Shown piece after piece: positions 63,684 through 64,000 of a stretch of 64,000 nt of DNA. Position numbers and translations under genes: made by a program. The stretch is from JACMQX01 sp044225675. Lineage in GTDB: Bacteria; Pseudomonadota; Gammaproteobacteria; Burkholderiales; Burkholderiaceae_C. The stretch covers positions 62,001-126,000 of the forward strand of contig JBGAIH010000007.1 of assembly GCA_044225675.1 (NCBI GenBank). The letters run 5' to 3'. Numbering within the stretch: position 1 is the stretch's first letter; the number at the start of each line of letters is the position of its first letter. Below the pieces are notes generated by a model, which was not told the origin of the DNA, did not search any database, and was given only the letters and a program-made list of their open reading frames with translations.

Positions 63684-63717
63684 GGCCGCATTCTGCCGGG
63701 TCCGCCAAAAAGGCGTG

Positions 63718-63999
63718 TCAGCGCGGCGGACGCACCATGCGGCAGGTGGTGGGCATCTCGGCCTGTGCGGCAGTCACCGTGCGCACCACACGAAAGCCGT
63801 AGCCCGAGCCCTCGACATCGAACTTGACGCCCGGCGCGCCCTGGCGGTCCATCACCCCGACCACCAGAGCCTGCTGGAACTGGTGGTCGGCCGCACGCAT
63901 CGCGCCGGCCTGACCCGACAGGGTGACGCTGGCGCGCTCCAGTTGCGGCGCGACGGCTGCGGGCTGGGTGGAGCCGGCCCGTTCCATCGCCTGGACCAG
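63718..63999 (-). CDS. Unrecognised protein, C-terminal fragment (gene continues past the window)
   Basis: I do not recognise this product. At least 93 residues are present and the frame runs open to the window edge, so the true start is outside; the ATG at 63987 is probably internal. The C-terminal part (VKFDVEGSGYGFRVVRTVTAAQAEMPTTCRMVRPPR) looks like a beta-rich, possibly secreted domain. There is no motif to assign a role. Confidence 0.55.
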   Translation of the reverse strand: MVQAMERAGSTQPAAVAPQLERASVTLSGQAGAMRAADHQFQQALVVGVMDRQGAPGVKFDVEGSGYGFRVVRTVTAAQAEMPTTCRMVRPPR

Positions 64000-64000
64000 C

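Overview
The window is 64 kb of high-G+C bacterial chromosome. Gene families and gene order point to the Betaproteobacteria, order Burkholderiales, most likely family Comamonadaceae (inference). The grounds are three lone TctC/Bug-type solute receptors, a DUF2818 gene directly after nuoN, the order tpiA-secG-tRNA-Leu-nuoA..N, and the core set queG/tsaE-amiC-mutL-miaA. No phage genes, transposases, integrases, rRNA or CRISPR arrays were seen.

Region 1 (1-18.0 kb) is a housekeeping backbone with accessory genes in the gaps. After the tail of an AEC permease come queG and, divergently, tsaE and an AmiC amidase; mutL, miaA and a LolD-like ABC ATPase follow further on. Between amiC and mutL lie a small lipoprotein, a NagG-like Rieske oxygenase (alpha and beta), a VOC protein, an Asp/Glu racemase-like protein, a TctC receptor, a divergent IclR regulator, a DedA protein and a large unrecognised protein. 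The receptor/IclR gap holds a perfect 16-bp inverted repeat, a strong operator candidate.

Region 2 (18.0-33.8 kb) is a catabolic block. Eleven same-strand genes read from 31.1 down to 18.07 kb: two SDRs, an acyl-CoA ligase, a thiolase-like protein, a 4-hydroxyacetophenone-monooxygenase-type Baeyer-Villiger enzyme, an amidase-signature hydrolase, TctC, a third SDR, a SnoaL-like protein, an MDR reductase and a second TctC. A divergent IclR regulator heads the operon. This looks like an undescribed pathway in which an alcohol is oxidised to a ketone, oxygenated to an ester, hydrolysed, activated with CoA and thiolysed. A GNAT protein and a serine/threonine dehydratase-like gene follow. The block separates the ABC ATPase (ending 18.02 kb) from what is probably its FtsX-like permease (33.8 kb) and the AttH/CrtC lipocalin gene behind it.

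Region 3 (36-42.8 kb) holds an MFS permease, an ABCB-type exporter, a small orphan gene of lower G+C, and DUF1178, NUDIX and DUF2818 genes.

Region 4 (42.9-62.5 kb, minus strand) is a long run of core genes in the order rpsO, terminator, pnp, quinone oxidoreductase, tpiA, secG, tRNA-Leu(GAG), nuoABCDEFGHIJKLMN, DUF2818, NUDIX, DUF1178. It joins ribosome and RNA turnover, glycolysis, secretion and the complete 14-subunit respiratory complex I. The pnp leader contains a long bulged hairpin like those used for PNPase autoregulation. The window ends with an aminotransferase and a partial unrecognised gene.
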